A stretch of DNA of 64,000 nucleotides, taken from NCBI RefSeq assembly GCF_016907925.1, contig NZ_JAFBCZ010000001.1, forward strand, positions 306,645 to 370,644, given 5' to 3'. Origin of the DNA: Herpetosiphon giganteus (GTDB lineage: Bacteria > Chloroflexota > Chloroflexia > Chloroflexales > Herpetosiphonaceae). This document shows positions 15,714 to 24,295 of the stretch, one piece after another. Positions within the stretch are counted from its first letter, which is position 1, and the number at the start of each line of letters is the position of its first letter. The position numbers and the translations under genes were made by a program. The notes under the pieces were generated by a model. It was not told the origin of the DNA. It worked only from the letters and a program-made list of their open reading frames with translations, and made no database searches.

Positions 15714-17888
15714 ATGCCGTTACTATTTGCGTTAACAATTTTTACTAGCGCTAGCTTATTATTTGTGATCCAACCAATGTTTGCACGCATGGCTTTACCA
15801 TTGCTTGGTGGTGCGCCGTCGGTTTGGAATACGGCGCTAGTATTTTATCAAACAATGTTATTGCTAGGCTACGGTTATTCGCACCTGCTGACGAAATATG
15901 TTAAACCACGGCAGCAAGTATTAATTCACTGCGGGCTTTTGTTAACTCCATTATTAGTTTTGCCAATTGCAATTCCTGTTGGTTGGCAAGCACCGACAAC
16001 CGATTTTCCAATTGCATGGCTATTGAGTTTATTTGCAGTTGCTTTAGGTTTACCGTTTTTTGTGGTTTCGGCTAGCAGCCCATTGTTGCAAGCGTGGTTT
16101 GGCAGCAGCGAGCAAAATCGCAACCCCTATGTGCTCTATGCAATGAGTAATGTTGGCAGTATGTTGGCGCTGTTGGCCTATCCATTAATTATCGAGCCAA
16201 ACACCAGCCTACGCTTGCAAAGCGATGGTTGGCGCTGGGGCTATGTGCTGTTGGTGTTGCTGTTTATTGGCTGTGGCATTCGAGTTTGGCAACGTGCGCC
16301 GCAGGTTGTTTCAAGCACAACCAGCCAAGCCCGCAGCTCAATTACGTGGCAACGCAGACTCAAGTGGATCGCATGGTCGGCAGTGCCTTCGAGTTTATTG
16401 GTAAGCGTTACAACCTACATTACCACCGATATTGTGGCGATGCCGTTGCTATGGGTTATTCCCTTGGCATTATATTTGTTGACGTTTATTTTTGTTTTTG
16501 CCAATAAAGTGTTGATTCCTAAACAAGGGTTGGTTTGGTTAATGCCAATTTTAGTGCTGTTGGTTATTTTGACGATTATTACTGGGGCAAATAGTCCAAT
16601 TTTACTGTTATTAATTTTGCATTTGGCAAGCCTGTTTGTTGTCACGATGGTATTGCATCAACAATTGGCCGATGATCGACCTGAGCCACAGAAGTTAACT
16701 GAATTCTATCTATTGATGTCATTGGGGGGCGTGATTGGTGGGATTTTCAATGGATTAATCGCACCATTGATTTTTAATTCAGTTTGGGAATATCCATTAA
16801 TGCTGTGTTTGGGATTAATGCTTGCCCCATGGCGTAAACCCAAGCCAACCAATCGCCAAGAATGGCTGCAATCGTTGTATAAACCTGGCTTGATGATTGT
16901 GCTCAGCATTGGGTTGGTACTATTGCTCAAAGCGTTTAATTACGAAGAGGATACAATTGGCTACGGAATTTTATTCTCACTAACGATGCTGCTTGCCTAT
17001 AGCCAATCGCGCAATCCTGTCTCATTTGGCTTAAGCATTGGTGGTTTTTTCATGGTTGTTTCGCTGATTGGCTTTACCCGATCAACTTTAGTCTATCAAG
17101 AACGCAGCTTTTTCGGTGTCAACCGGATTCTGGAAGTCAACGATCGCTTTAATATTTTGATGCATGGCACGACTTTGCACGGAATGCAATTTCTTGATCC
17201 AGCATTAAGTAAACGCCCGCTGACCTACTACAGCCTGAATGGCCCGCTCAACGAGATTTTCCAAGTTGCCAATCAACAAACAACGCCAAAAAATGTTGGG
17301 GTAGTGGGCTTAGGCAGTGGAGCAGCCGCCTGTTATGCTCAAGCGCAAGATAGCTGGAAATATTTTGAAATTGATCCGGTGGTGATTGAAATCGCTGAAA
17401 ATCCGCAATATTTCAGCTACCTCAGCCAATGTACGCCACAAGCTCCCGTCGTGGTTGGCGATGCTCGAATCTCGCTGGCAGCCGAAACCAAGCCCTTTGA
17501 TGTGTTGATTATGGATGCCTATAGCTCAGATGCGATTCCCACCCACTTAGTAACCGTCGAGGCGCTGGAACTATATCTAAGCAAATTGAAGCCTGATGGA
17601 ATTATTGCCTTTCACATTTCGAATCGCTATCTCAATTTAGAGCCAGTGTTGCACGACCTAGCCGAAAAATTAGGGTTATTGGCGTTGGTCCACGAATACA
17701 ATACCGATGAGGATGTGCTTGAACACGGCAATAACAGCACCAAATGGGTGATTTTTACCAAAAATCAAGCCTTCTATCAACAATTTATCGATCAACATCA
17801 ATGGCGCAGCTTGCAAAATCAGCCCAACGATCGCTTGTGGACTGATGATTATTCGAGCATTATTACCACTTTGTATGCTTGGCAGTAA
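15714..17888 (+). CDS. Fused MFS / spermidine-synthase-like protein
   Basis: A 724-residue two-part protein. The first ~470 residues contain about twelve or more membrane segments (MFS-like). The C-terminal ~230 residues form a Rossmann methyltransferase/spermidine-synthase fold: VGLGSGAAACYAQ near residue 528, YFEIDPVVIEIA, GDARISLA, and LIMDAYSSDAIP near 600, the polyamine-synthase gate region. This fused family is widespread but its substrate is not established. It lies 22 bases after purU with AGGAG before the ATG, so the two are probably cotranscribed. Base composition is AT-rich like purU. It could synthesise and move a polyamine-like compound (inference). Confidence 0.85.
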   Translation: MPLLFALTIFTSASLLFVIQPMFARMALPLLGGAPSVWNTALVFYQTMLLLGYGYSHLLTKYVKPRQQVLIHCGLLLTPLLVLPIAIPVGWQAPTTDFPIAWLLSLFAVALGLPFFVVSASSPLLQAWFGSSEQNRNPYVLYAMSNVGSMLALLAYPLIIEPNTSLRLQSDGWRWGYVLLVLLFIGCGIRVWQRAPQVVSSTTSQARSSITWQRRLKWIAWSAVPSSLLVSVTTYITTDIVAMPLLWVIPLALYLLTFIFVFANKVLIPKQGLVWLMPILVLLVILTIITGANSPILLLLILHLASLFVVTMVLHQQLADDRPEPQKLTEFYLLMSLGGVIGGIFNGLIAPLIFNSVWEYPLMLCLGLMLAPWRKPKPTNRQEWLQSLYKPGLMIVLSIGLVLLLKAFNYEEDTIGYGILFSLTMLLAYSQSRNPVSFGLSIGGFFMVVSLIGFTRSTLVYQERSFFGVNRILEVNDRFNILMHGTTLHGMQFLDPALSKRPLTYYSLNGPLNEIFQVANQQTTPKNVGVVGLGSGAAACYAQAQDSWKYFEIDPVVIEIAENPQYFSYLSQCTPQAPVVVGDARISLAAETKPFDVLIMDAYSSDAIPTHLVTVEALELYLSKLKPDGIIAFHISNRYLNLEPVLHDLAEKLGLLALVHEYNTDEDVLEHGNNSTKWVIFTKNQAFYQQFIDQHQWRSLQNQPNDRLWTDDYSSIITTLYAWQ

Positions 17889-17970
17889 GCGAGGGGCCAG
17901 CATTTAGCGGTTAGGGGTCAGAATTTCAACCAAGAAGTATTCAGCGATAAAGAAGAGAAAGGAGCTGGCG

Positions 17971-18636
17971 ATGCTGCTGCCAAAAGCGAAAGCCTTGCAA
18001 AAACGCCTTGCTGAGCGATTTAGCCGAATCGAAATTAAAAAAAGCCATGGCTATGAATTAGGTTGGGACGATTGGGAGGAAATTGGGCGCTGTTATTACT
18101 ACTTGCGTGATGAACGAGCGACCGAGTATCTTCGGCAAGCAGCCCTCTTAGTCGCCCAGCAACGGGTAGGCACGATTGATCCACATTCGTCTTCGTCCTT
18201 ATTTGAAAATGCCGGAGATTGGTTTTATGCGGCAAATTTGTATCGACTCATTGGCGATCAAGCATCAATGCATGCATGTATCGTGAAAATACGAGAACTC
18301 GAAGAGTCCCCAGTTTGGATTGAGTGGTCTGTCTATGTCGAATTCTATTGGGATCTGTTGGCCTTAGCCGCGTTGATGGAAGGGGATGCAGCCCAAGCGC
18401 TGATCTATGATGCCAAAATTGCTGCATTACCCGAGCGTGAAAATCCCGATCGCCCATGGTCAGGTCGATTAGCGGAAGCCATCGTCCACGCTGATGCGCC
18501 AGCGATTCGGGCGCTTGGCAGTGAGTTGCATGGCTTGTTAATTCGCTATCATGGCAAACCGTGGGATACGACCTACCTCAATCTCTGGGATTGGTATGAG
18601 TTTACCGATACACTCGCCGATCAGCTTGAGGCCTAG
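17971..18636 (+). CDS. TPR-like protein of unknown function, tandem copy 1
   Basis: A 221-residue soluble protein I do not recognise. Three helical hairpins resemble tetratricopeptide repeats: GRCYYYLRDERATEYLRQAAL (about 31-51), AGDWFYAANLYRLIGDQAS (about 74-92) and LLALAALMEGDAAQALIYDAK (about 116-136). The rest is rich in Trp and Tyr (WYEFTDTLADQLE at the end). It is the most diverged of three tandem paralogues. A CAG-to-TAG change makes it end four codons earlier than the others, whose frame continues QQSF. AAAGGAG precedes the ATG. Upstream DNA differs from that of the other two copies, so this is probably the founding copy. Confidence 0.75.
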   Translation: MLLPKAKALQKRLAERFSRIEIKKSHGYELGWDDWEEIGRCYYYLRDERATEYLRQAALLVAQQRVGTIDPHSSSSLFENAGDWFYAANLYRLIGDQASMHACIVKIRELEESPVWIEWSVYVEFYWDLLALAALMEGDAAQALIYDAKIAALPERENPDRPWSGRLAEAIVHADAPAIRALGSELHGLLIRYHGKPWDTTYLNLWDWYEFTDTLADQLEA

Positions 18637-18639
18637 CAA

Positions 18640-18790
18640 TCATTTTGATCCACGAAGCGCACGAAGGGCACGCAGGCCGAAACCGCGAAGGACACGAAGG
18701 ACACGAAGAACAAGGCTCTAGGCTATTGGCTATTGGCTCACCAAACTTCCGATAGCCCATAGCCAACAGCCTGTAGCCATCATTCCTCTG
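18640..18790. repeat. Word-repeat mosaic after tandem copy 1
   Basis: GATCCACGAAGCGCACGAAGGGCACGCAGG is followed by further CGAAGG words, then GGCTATTGGCTATTGG and CGATAGCCCATAGCC heptamer words. The distal 120 bp recur before copy 3. Confidence 0.75.
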
Positions 18791-18849
18791 CGCCGCTGGG
18801 TTCAACTCAACACAAAGTCGGTGCACTTGAGAAAGGAAAGGGGCTGGCA

Positions 18850-19527
18850 ATGCTGCTGCCAAAAGCGAAGGCCTTGCAAAAACGGCTACACGAGGGGTTT
18901 AGCCAAATCGAAATAAAAAAAAGCCATGGCTATGAATTAGGTTGGGAAGATTGGGAAGCGCTTGGGCGCTGTTACTATTACCTGCGTGATGAACGGGCGA
19001 CGGAGTATCTTCAGCAGGCAGCCCTTTTAGTCGCCCAGCAACGGGTAAGCACGATCAATCCACGTTCATCTTCGTCGTTATTTAAGCATGCCGGAGATTG
19101 GTTTTATGCCGCAAATTTGTATCGACTGACTGGTGATAAAGCGTCAATGCGTGCATGTATCGTGAAAATACGAGAACTCGAAGAGTCCCCAGTTTGGATT
19201 GAGTGGTCTGTCTATGTCGAATTTTATTGGGACCTCTTGGCCTTAGCCGCATTGATGGAAGGGGATGCAGCGCAAGCCTTGATCTATGATGCCAAAATTG
19301 CTGCATTACCCGAGCGTGAAAATCCCGACCGACCATGGTCGGGGCGATTAGCGGAAGCCATCGTCCACGCTGATACGCCAGCGATTCGGGCAATTGGCAG
19401 TGAGTTGCATGGCTTGTTAATTCGCTATCATGGCAAACCGTGGGATACGACCTACCTCAATCTCTGGGATTGGTATGAGTTTACCGATACACTCGCCGAT
19501 CAGCTTGAGACCCAACAATCATTTTAA
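18850..19527 (+). CDS. TPR-like protein of unknown function, tandem copy 2
   Basis: A 225-residue paralogue of the flanking genes. It is almost identical to copy 3 over residues 1-170 at DNA level, except for GWEDWEALGR and EYLQQ where copies 1 and 3 have GWDDWEEIGR and EYLRQ. Residues 171-221 instead resemble copy 1 (SELHGLLIRYHGKPWDTTYLNLW). The same three TPR-like helical pairs are present. GAAAGGAAAGG provides a ribosome site. The 860-bp period to copy 3 includes the whole intergenic spacer, so the unit of duplication is gene plus spacer. Confidence 0.75.
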   Translation: MLLPKAKALQKRLHEGFSQIEIKKSHGYELGWEDWEALGRCYYYLRDERATEYLQQAALLVAQQRVSTINPRSSSSLFKHAGDWFYAANLYRLTGDKASMRACIVKIRELEESPVWIEWSVYVEFYWDLLALAALMEGDAAQALIYDAKIAALPERENPDRPWSGRLAEAIVHADTPAIRAIGSELHGLLIRYHGKPWDTTYLNLWDWYEFTDTLADQLETQQSF

Positions 19528-19709
19528 TCCACGAAGAGCACGAAGGCCGAAACCGCGAAGAGCGCGAAGGTAAGGCTATAGGCTATTGGCTATTGGCTCA
19601 CCAAACTTCCGATAGCCCATAGCCAACAGCCTGTAGCCATCATTCCTCTGCGCCGCTGGGTTCAACTCAACACAAAGTCGGTGCACTTGAGAAAGGAAAG
19701 GGGCTGGCA
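19528..19709. repeat. Duplicated spacer between tandem copies 2 and 3
   Basis: From about 19571 to the next ATG the sequence matches 18711-18849 nearly base for base, including GCTATTGGCTATTGGCTCAC and GGTTCAACTCAACACAAAGT. The proximal part is a shortened CGAAGG word repeat. Confidence 0.85.
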
Positions 19710-20387
19710 ATGCTGCTGCCAAAAGCGAAGGCCTTGCAAAAACGGCTACACGAGGGGTTTAGCCAAATCGAAATAAAAAAAAGCCATGGCTATGAATTAG
19801 GTTGGGACGATTGGGAGGAAATTGGGCGCTGTTACTATTACCTGCGTGATGAACGGGCGACGGAGTATCTTCGGCAGGCAGCCCTTTTAGTCGCCCAGCA
19901 ACGGGTAAGCACGATCAATCCACGTTCATCTTCGTCGTTATTTAAGCATGCCGGAGATTGGTTTTATGCCGCAAATTTGTATCGACTGACTGGTGATAAA
20001 GCGTCAATGCGTGCATGTATCGTGAAAATACGAGAACTCGAAGAGTCCCCAGTTTGGATTGAGTGGTCTGTCTATGTCGAATTTTATTGGGACCTCTTGG
20101 CCTTAGCCGCATTGATGGAAGGGGATGCAGCGCAAGCCTTGATCTATGATGCGAAGATTGCTGCATTACCCAAGCGTGAAAATCCCGACCGACCATGGTC
20201 AGGTCGATTAGCGGAAGCCATCGTCCACGCCGATGTGACGGCGATTCGGGCGCTTGGCGATGAATTACATGCACTCTTGACGCGCTATCATGGCAAGCCG
20301 TGGGATACAAGCTATCTGAATTGGTGGGATTGGTATGAGTTTAGCGATACGCTCGCCGATCAGCTTGAGGCCCAGCAATCATTTTGA
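19710..20387 (+). CDS. TPR-like protein of unknown function, tandem copy 3
   Basis: A 225-residue paralogue. The first ~170 residues share nearly all silent positions with copy 2, yet at GWDDWEEIGR and around PWSGRL the bases match copy 1, so the gene is a mosaic. The C-terminal 50 residues are distinctive (DVTAIRALGDELHALLTRYHGKP, SYLNWWDWYEF), suggesting selection for, or recombination into, a variable end. No enzyme motif is visible. Tandem families of small soluble proteins of this kind are often immunity or adaptor proteins, but nothing here shows that directly. The downstream DNA is again a CGAAGG word repeat. Confidence 0.75.
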   Translation: MLLPKAKALQKRLHEGFSQIEIKKSHGYELGWDDWEEIGRCYYYLRDERATEYLRQAALLVAQQRVSTINPRSSSSLFKHAGDWFYAANLYRLTGDKASMRACIVKIRELEESPVWIEWSVYVEFYWDLLALAALMEGDAAQALIYDAKIAALPKRENPDRPWSGRLAEAIVHADVTAIRALGDELHALLTRYHGKPWDTSYLNWWDWYEFSDTLADQLEAQQSF

Positions 20388-20642
20388 TCCACGAAGGACA
20401 CGAAGGGCACGAAGGCCGAAACCGCGAAGGGCGCGAAGCACGCAAAGGATGTTTTTTTGCCACAGATGAGCACAGATTTTCGGGATTGATTTTTTGTACT
20501 CCCGCAGCCTTTAGACAAGAGCCTGATTAAAAAGATTTCTTCGTGCCCTTCGCGTTCTTCGCGGTTAAACAAGCTTTTTGATTTTTGACTTCTGACTTTT
20601 GACTTCTCCAACTCTCATCCCTCATCCCTCATCCTTCATACT
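20388..20642. repeat. Word-repeat mosaic between tandem copy 3 and the SDR gene
   Basis: Contains CGAAGGACACGAAGGGCACG words, GCCACAGATGAGCACAGATT, an inverted TTCGTGCCCTTCGCGTTC block, TTTTTGACTTCTGACTTTTG words and CTCATCCCTCATCCCTCATCC heptamers. It fills the whole convergent gap; no gene or clear terminator is seen. Confidence 0.75.
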
Positions 20643-20645
20643 TTT

Positions 20646-21503
20646 TTAGGCTGCTTGTTGGCTGCTGGTTTGCTGAATTTTTTGCTCGCTCCATTGCCAG
20701 AGCTTTTCGGCAGCGGCTTGATCGTTGGAAATTGGGCTAGATTCGCGGGGTTTCTTTTTGTCGAAATACAAGCCCGTGACATGCTCAACTTCGGGCGAGG
20801 TGGCGAGATACAAGGTCGTTTCAGCACCTTTTTCGGCGCTGATCGAGCCAAGATCCATCAACTTGCGCATCACAACCCCAAAAACGCCATTGTTTGCGGC
20901 AAAGCCTGTCGAAACCACGCCAGGATGCAAGCAGTTGACTGTAACATCAGTGCCAGCCAAGCGGCGCGCTAGCTCTTTGGTAAACAGAATATTGGCCAAT
21001 TTGGAACGACCATACATGCGCCAACCGCTCCATTTGCGCTTACCTTCGAGATCGTTGAAATCCATCGTGCCCATGCGATGGGCCTCGGAGGAAACATTGA
21101 TGATACGGGCAGGAGCACTGGCTTTGATCGTATCCAGCAACAAATCGGTCAGCAGAAAGTAGGCCAAATGATTGAGCGCCATGGTCAATTCAATCCCATC
21201 GGCGCTTTCTTGGCGGGCGCTGTAAAAAGCCCCAGCATTGTTGACCAAAATATGCAATTGATCGTGCTGGCTGAGAAATTCTTGGGCAGCGCGGCGCACC
21301 TCGGCCTGCTTGGATAAATCGGCCAGAATATAGCTAACATTGGGGTTGCCCGTTTCGCGTTTGATCATCTCGGTAACGCCTTCGGTGCGCAATGGATGCC
21401 GCCCAATAATCACCACCGTCGCGCCTTGGCGAGCGAGTTCTAAGGCCGTCACCTTGCCGATGCCACCAGTTGCCCCAGTGACCAAACAAACTTTACCCTT
21501 CAT
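20646..21503 (-). CDS. Short-chain dehydrogenase/reductase
   Basis: A 285-residue classical-type SDR, closest in layout to retinol-dehydrogenase/WWOX-like oxidoreductases. The cofactor motif TGATGGIG (about 9-16), NNAG in ILVNNAGAF, and the catalytic YGRSKLAN (Tyr-x3-Lys) with a preceding NVSSEAHR are all present. The Arg-rich stretch IGRHPLRTE after beta-2 suggests NADP(H). Substrate is unknown. I chose the ATG at 21503, preceded by GGAGG at five bases, over an upstream in-frame ATG at 21572. The C-terminal tail (KIQQTSSQQAA) is Gln-rich and abuts repeat DNA. It is separated from clpX by a strong terminator. Confidence 0.9.
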   Translation of the reverse strand: MKGKVCLVTGATGGIGKVTALELARQGATVVIIGRHPLRTEGVTEMIKRETGNPNVSYILADLSKQAEVRRAAQEFLSQHDQLHILVNNAGAFYSARQESADGIELTMALNHLAYFLLTDLLLDTIKASAPARIINVSSEAHRMGTMDFNDLEGKRKWSGWRMYGRSKLANILFTKELARRLAGTDVTVNCLHPGVVSTGFAANNGVFGVVMRKLMDLGSISAEKGAETTLYLATSPEVEHVTGLYFDKKKPRESSPISNDQAAAEKLWQWSEQKIQQTSSQQAA

Positions 21504-21587
21504 AGAACCTCCATAAAAGCCACATAGTTCGTGTGCTACTAGCAGGATGCCGCGATTTACGCAGTGTGTCAAGCCACGGCAACAAAT

Positions 21588-21628
21588 GCTAAAACAAAAT
21601 GCCTCGTTCTTGCTAAAGAACGAGGCAT
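21588..21628 (-). terminator. Intrinsic terminator of the clpP-clpX transcript
   Basis: ATGCCTCGTTCTT (21599-21611) and AAGAACGAGGCAT (21616-21628) form a perfect 13-bp stem with a GCTA loop; on the minus strand TTTTGTTTTAG follows. Confidence 0.9.
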
Positions 21629-21647
21629 CGATCCAACAAAACGCAAT

Positions 21648-22946
21648 TTAGCTAGCCTTAGTTGTTGGTTGCTTGCCAGCGCGGCTGCGGGTGCTTGTGC
21701 GGCGAATCAAGGTTGGCATTGCGCCATCACGCACGGTTTCGGCGGTGATCACACAGCGCACAACATCGGTTTCCGAAGGCAAGTCAAACATCACATCGAG
21801 CAGAATTTCCTCGACGGCGGTGCGCAAACCACGTGCGCCAGTTTTGCCAGCCAAGGCGCGTTCGACAATCGCTTCCATGGCATCGCTGCTAACTTCGAGC
21901 TGCACGTGATCAAGCGCCAGCATTTTTTGATATTGCTTGATAATTGCGTTGCGTGGCTCGGTCAAAATCCGCAGCATGGCAGCTTTATCGAGTGGCGTGA
22001 GCGCGGCAACGACTGGCATCCGTCCGATAAACTCAGGAATAAAGCCAAAGTGTAGCAAATCGTCGGGATTGACCAACGAGAGCAATTTCTTTGAACGTTC
22101 GATGCGTTCTTCTTTGACGATGGTTTTGCCAAAGCCCAAGGTTCCAGCACTGCCCAAGCGTTGGGCAATGTGGTGCTCTAAGCCCTCGAAAGCGCCACCG
22201 CAGATAAACAGCACATTGGTAGTATCAAAGGGAATAAATTCTTGTTGCGGGTGTTTGCGGCCAGGCATTGGCGGCACATTCACCACGCCACCTTCGAGAA
22301 TTTTCAGCAAGGCTTGTTGCACGCCCTCGCCAGAAACATCGCGGGTAATCGAAGGATTATCGGCTTTACGGGCAATCTTATCGATTTCGTCGATATACAA
22401 AATGCCCATCTGCGCCCGCTCAACATCGCCATCGGCGGCCTGAATCAAGCGCAACAGAATCGTCTCGACATCCTCGCCAACATAGCCAGCCTCGGTGAGC
22501 GCAGTGGCATCGGCGATGGCAAATGGCACATCGAGCATGCGTGCCAGCGTTTGGGCTAGCAAGGTTTTGCCCGAGCCAGTTGGGCCGACTAAAAGAATGT
22601 TACTTTTTTGAATTTCGACATCGGTATCGCCTTGAGCTTGGGCACGCAACCGCTTGTAGTGGTTGTAAACCGCCACCGCCATCACCTTTTTGGCCCGATC
22701 TTGGCCAATCACGTACTCATCGAGATGGTCGCGAATGGCGTGGGGAATTGGCAAAGTTGGTGGTAGGGTTGGGGTATTCGGAGCATCTTTCCGCTCCTCA
22801 TTGGCGATAATTGCGCTTAATAACTCAATGCACTCGTTGCAAATAAACAATGCCCCCGGACCTGTGACCAAGCGATCGACTTCATCTTGGCTCCGCCCGC
22901 AAAACGAGCAGTAATAGGTCGGTGGCATAAAGGCGGAATGCGCCAT
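21648..22946 (-). CDS. clpX: ATP-dependent Clp protease ATPase subunit ClpX
   Basis: A 432-residue AAA+ unfoldase that recognises substrates and feeds them into ClpP. The N-terminal zinc domain is complete (CSFCGR then CNECIE, C-x2-C-x18-C-x2-C). The ATPase core shows Walker A GPTGSGKT, Walker [11 protein letters not shown], the pore loop GYVGED and the RKH loop GRKHPQ. Sensor-2 region GARGLR is near the end. Start taken at ATG 22946 (MAHSAFMPP), with GGGAG seven bases upstream; an in-frame ATG at 22997 lies inside the intergenic hairpin. It follows clpP by 64 bases on the same strand and ends at a terminator, so the two form one operon. Confidence 0.97.
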   Translation of the reverse strand: MAHSAFMPPTYYCSFCGRSQDEVDRLVTGPGALFICNECIELLSAIIANEERKDAPNTPTLPPTLPIPHAIRDHLDEYVIGQDRAKKVMAVAVYNHYKRLRAQAQGDTDVEIQKSNILLVGPTGSGKTLLAQTLARMLDVPFAIADATALTEAGYVGEDVETILLRLIQAADGDVERAQMGILYIDEIDKIARKADNPSITRDVSGEGVQQALLKILEGGVVNVPPMPGRKHPQQEFIPFDTTNVLFICGGAFEGLEHHIAQRLGSAGTLGFGKTIVKEERIERSKKLLSLVNPDDLLHFGFIPEFIGRMPVVAALTPLDKAAMLRILTEPRNAIIKQYQKMLALDHVQLEVSSDAMEAIVERALAGKTGARGLRTAVEEILLDVMFDLPSETDVVRCVITAETVRDGAMPTLIRRTSTRSRAGKQPTTKAS

Positions 22947-22968
22947 TGGAATTGCTCCCATTGGTGAC

Positions 22969-22992
22969 GACGCGAGCCACGCTGCTCGCGTC
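22969..22992 (-). other. Hairpin between clpP and clpX
   Basis: GACGCGAGC (22969-22977) and GCTCGCGTC (22984-22992) form a perfect 9-bp stem with a 6-base loop, between the clpP stop and the clpX ribosome site. No T run follows. It probably sets mRNA processing or relative expression within the operon. Confidence 0.6.
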
Positions 22993-23010
22993 ATCATCCT
23001 TGTTGCTCAA

Positions 23011-23667
23011 TTAATCTTGTTGCCCAGCTTCGATGTGGGTCGTAATTTCGTCAATGATACCATATTCTTTTGCTTGTTCTGGTGTCATAAACAAGTCACG
23101 GTCGAAGTCGCGGGCAATGCGTTCGATTGGCTGGCCGGTATCCTTCGATAGCAAGCCACGCACAATGTTTTGCAGGCGCAACAACTCTTTAATTTGAATT
23201 TCGACATCAGGCGCATAACCACGAGCGCCACCACCTGCTGGGTGCATGTGGATGGTGGAGTTGGGCAACGAGTAGCGTTTGCCTTTGGTGCCGCCAGCAA
23301 GCACTGGGGTAGCCATACTGCCAGCAAAACCAACACACCAGGTCGCAATATCGGGCGAAACCATTTGCATCGTATCGTAAATTGCAAGGCCAGCGTTCAC
23401 TTCGCCGCCGGGGCTGTTGATATAGATCGAAATATCGCGATCGGGATCATCGTGTTGCAAGAACAATAATTGAGCTACCAACACATTCGCAATTTGCGAA
23501 TCAATCGGCGTACCGAGAATGATGATCCGCTCTTTGAGCAAACGGGAGTAGATGTCATAAACTCGTTCGCCGCGGCTGCTCGTTTCTACAACGTAGGGAA
23601 CAACCATCGAGGGCGATTTCGCTGCCACAATGTCGTGAGCAGGTGAGAGCCATTGAAACCAGGACAT
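23011..23667 (-). CDS. clpP: ATP-dependent Clp protease proteolytic subunit
   Basis: A 218-residue serine peptidase that forms the tetradecameric chamber of ClpXP. The catalytic triad is Ser117 (GFAGSMAT), His142 ([10 protein letters not shown]) and Asp191 (FDRDLF). The N-terminal axial loop and INSPGGEV turn are conserved. The His region is unusual: most ClpPs read MIHQP where this has HMHPA, and [10 protein letters not shown] replaces GxAASMGA, so it belongs to a divergent clade; in genomes with several ClpPs such forms can be accessory subunits. AAGGAGG precedes the ATG. The upstream leader holds a small hairpin (GTGCGC / GCGCAC at 23687-23702). Confidence 0.95.
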   Translation of the reverse strand: MSWFQWLSPAHDIVAAKSPSMVVPYVVETSSRGERVYDIYSRLLKERIIILGTPIDSQIANVLVAQLLFLQHDDPDRDISIYINSPGGEVNAGLAIYDTMQMVSPDIATWCVGFAGSMATPVLAGGTKGKRYSLPNSTIHMHPAGGGARGYAPDVEIQIKELLRLQNIVRGLLSKDTGQPIERIARDFDRDLFMTPEQAKEYGIIDEITTHIEAGQQD

Positions 23668-23857
23668 AGCAAGCCTCCTTGCAACGGTGCGCGTCGGCGC
23701 ACTTCGGTCGATGCTTCTAGTCTACCCGAAAAACCTCGCGTATGGCAGAGGGCCGTTCGATTGCAGCGCAATATTAACACGATTCCAACACTTGTTCACT
23801 GCCAGCATTCTGCTGGTTGATTATCCACCATTCAGCGCAACTACGCAACCAGCGTTT

Positions 23858-23960
23858 GAAAGGATGAGGGATGAGGGATGAAGTCAAAAGTCAAAAGGCA
23901 GAAGGCAGAAGGCAAAAAGAACAGAGAACATATGGCTGTAGGCTGAAAGAACAAAGAACA
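23858..23960. repeat. GGATGAG and CAGAAGG word repeats
   Basis: GGATGAGGGATGAGGGATGAA is followed by AAAAGTCAAAAGGCAGAAGGC and GAACAAAGAACAAAGAGCATAG. It is short-period intergenic DNA without a gene, upstream of the clpP promoter. Confidence 0.7.
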
Positions 23961-23973
23961 AAGAGCATAGATA

Positions 23974-24169
23974 TACTGGTTCATTAGGTTGACCATGGCT
24001 TGATCCCCTCACCCCAACCCCTCTCCCACGGAGCGGGCGAGGGGCTTTAATCCTGTGGTTCTGCCGCACGGCGTGGTGAAAATGGGTGCTCCCCCTCGCC
24101 CGCGTTTTCGTGGGCGAGGGGGCTGGGGGGTGAGGGCATGCCGCTGGTTGTCAATCCAATGAACCAGTA
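23974..24169. mobile_element. MITE-like element, copy 2
   Basis: A 196-bp non-coding segment with perfect inverted ends TACTGGTTCATT (23974-23985) and AATGAACCAGTA (24158-24169). Internally CCCCCTCGCCC / GGGCGAGGGGG (about 24092-24124) forms an 11-bp stem. The layout matches the element at 3461-3620. Confidence 0.6.
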
Positions 24170-24179
24170 CAGTTATCGG

Positions 24180-24295
24180 CTAGCGGACGTTTGGTGGGCC
24201 AAAAGCCCATAGCCCATAGCCCATAGCCCATAGCCTCATCTTCGTGCCCTTCGTGGATCAAAACCAAACCCTAGCCCCTGATCCCTGACCCCCAA
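24180..24295. repeat. Heptamer AGCCCAT repeat and word mosaic
   Basis: Four consecutive CCATAGC heptamers (24206-24233) are followed by TTCGTGCCCTTCGTGGATCAA and by TAGCCCCTGATCCCTGACCCCC, which reaches the stop codon of the amidase gene. Confidence 0.7.
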
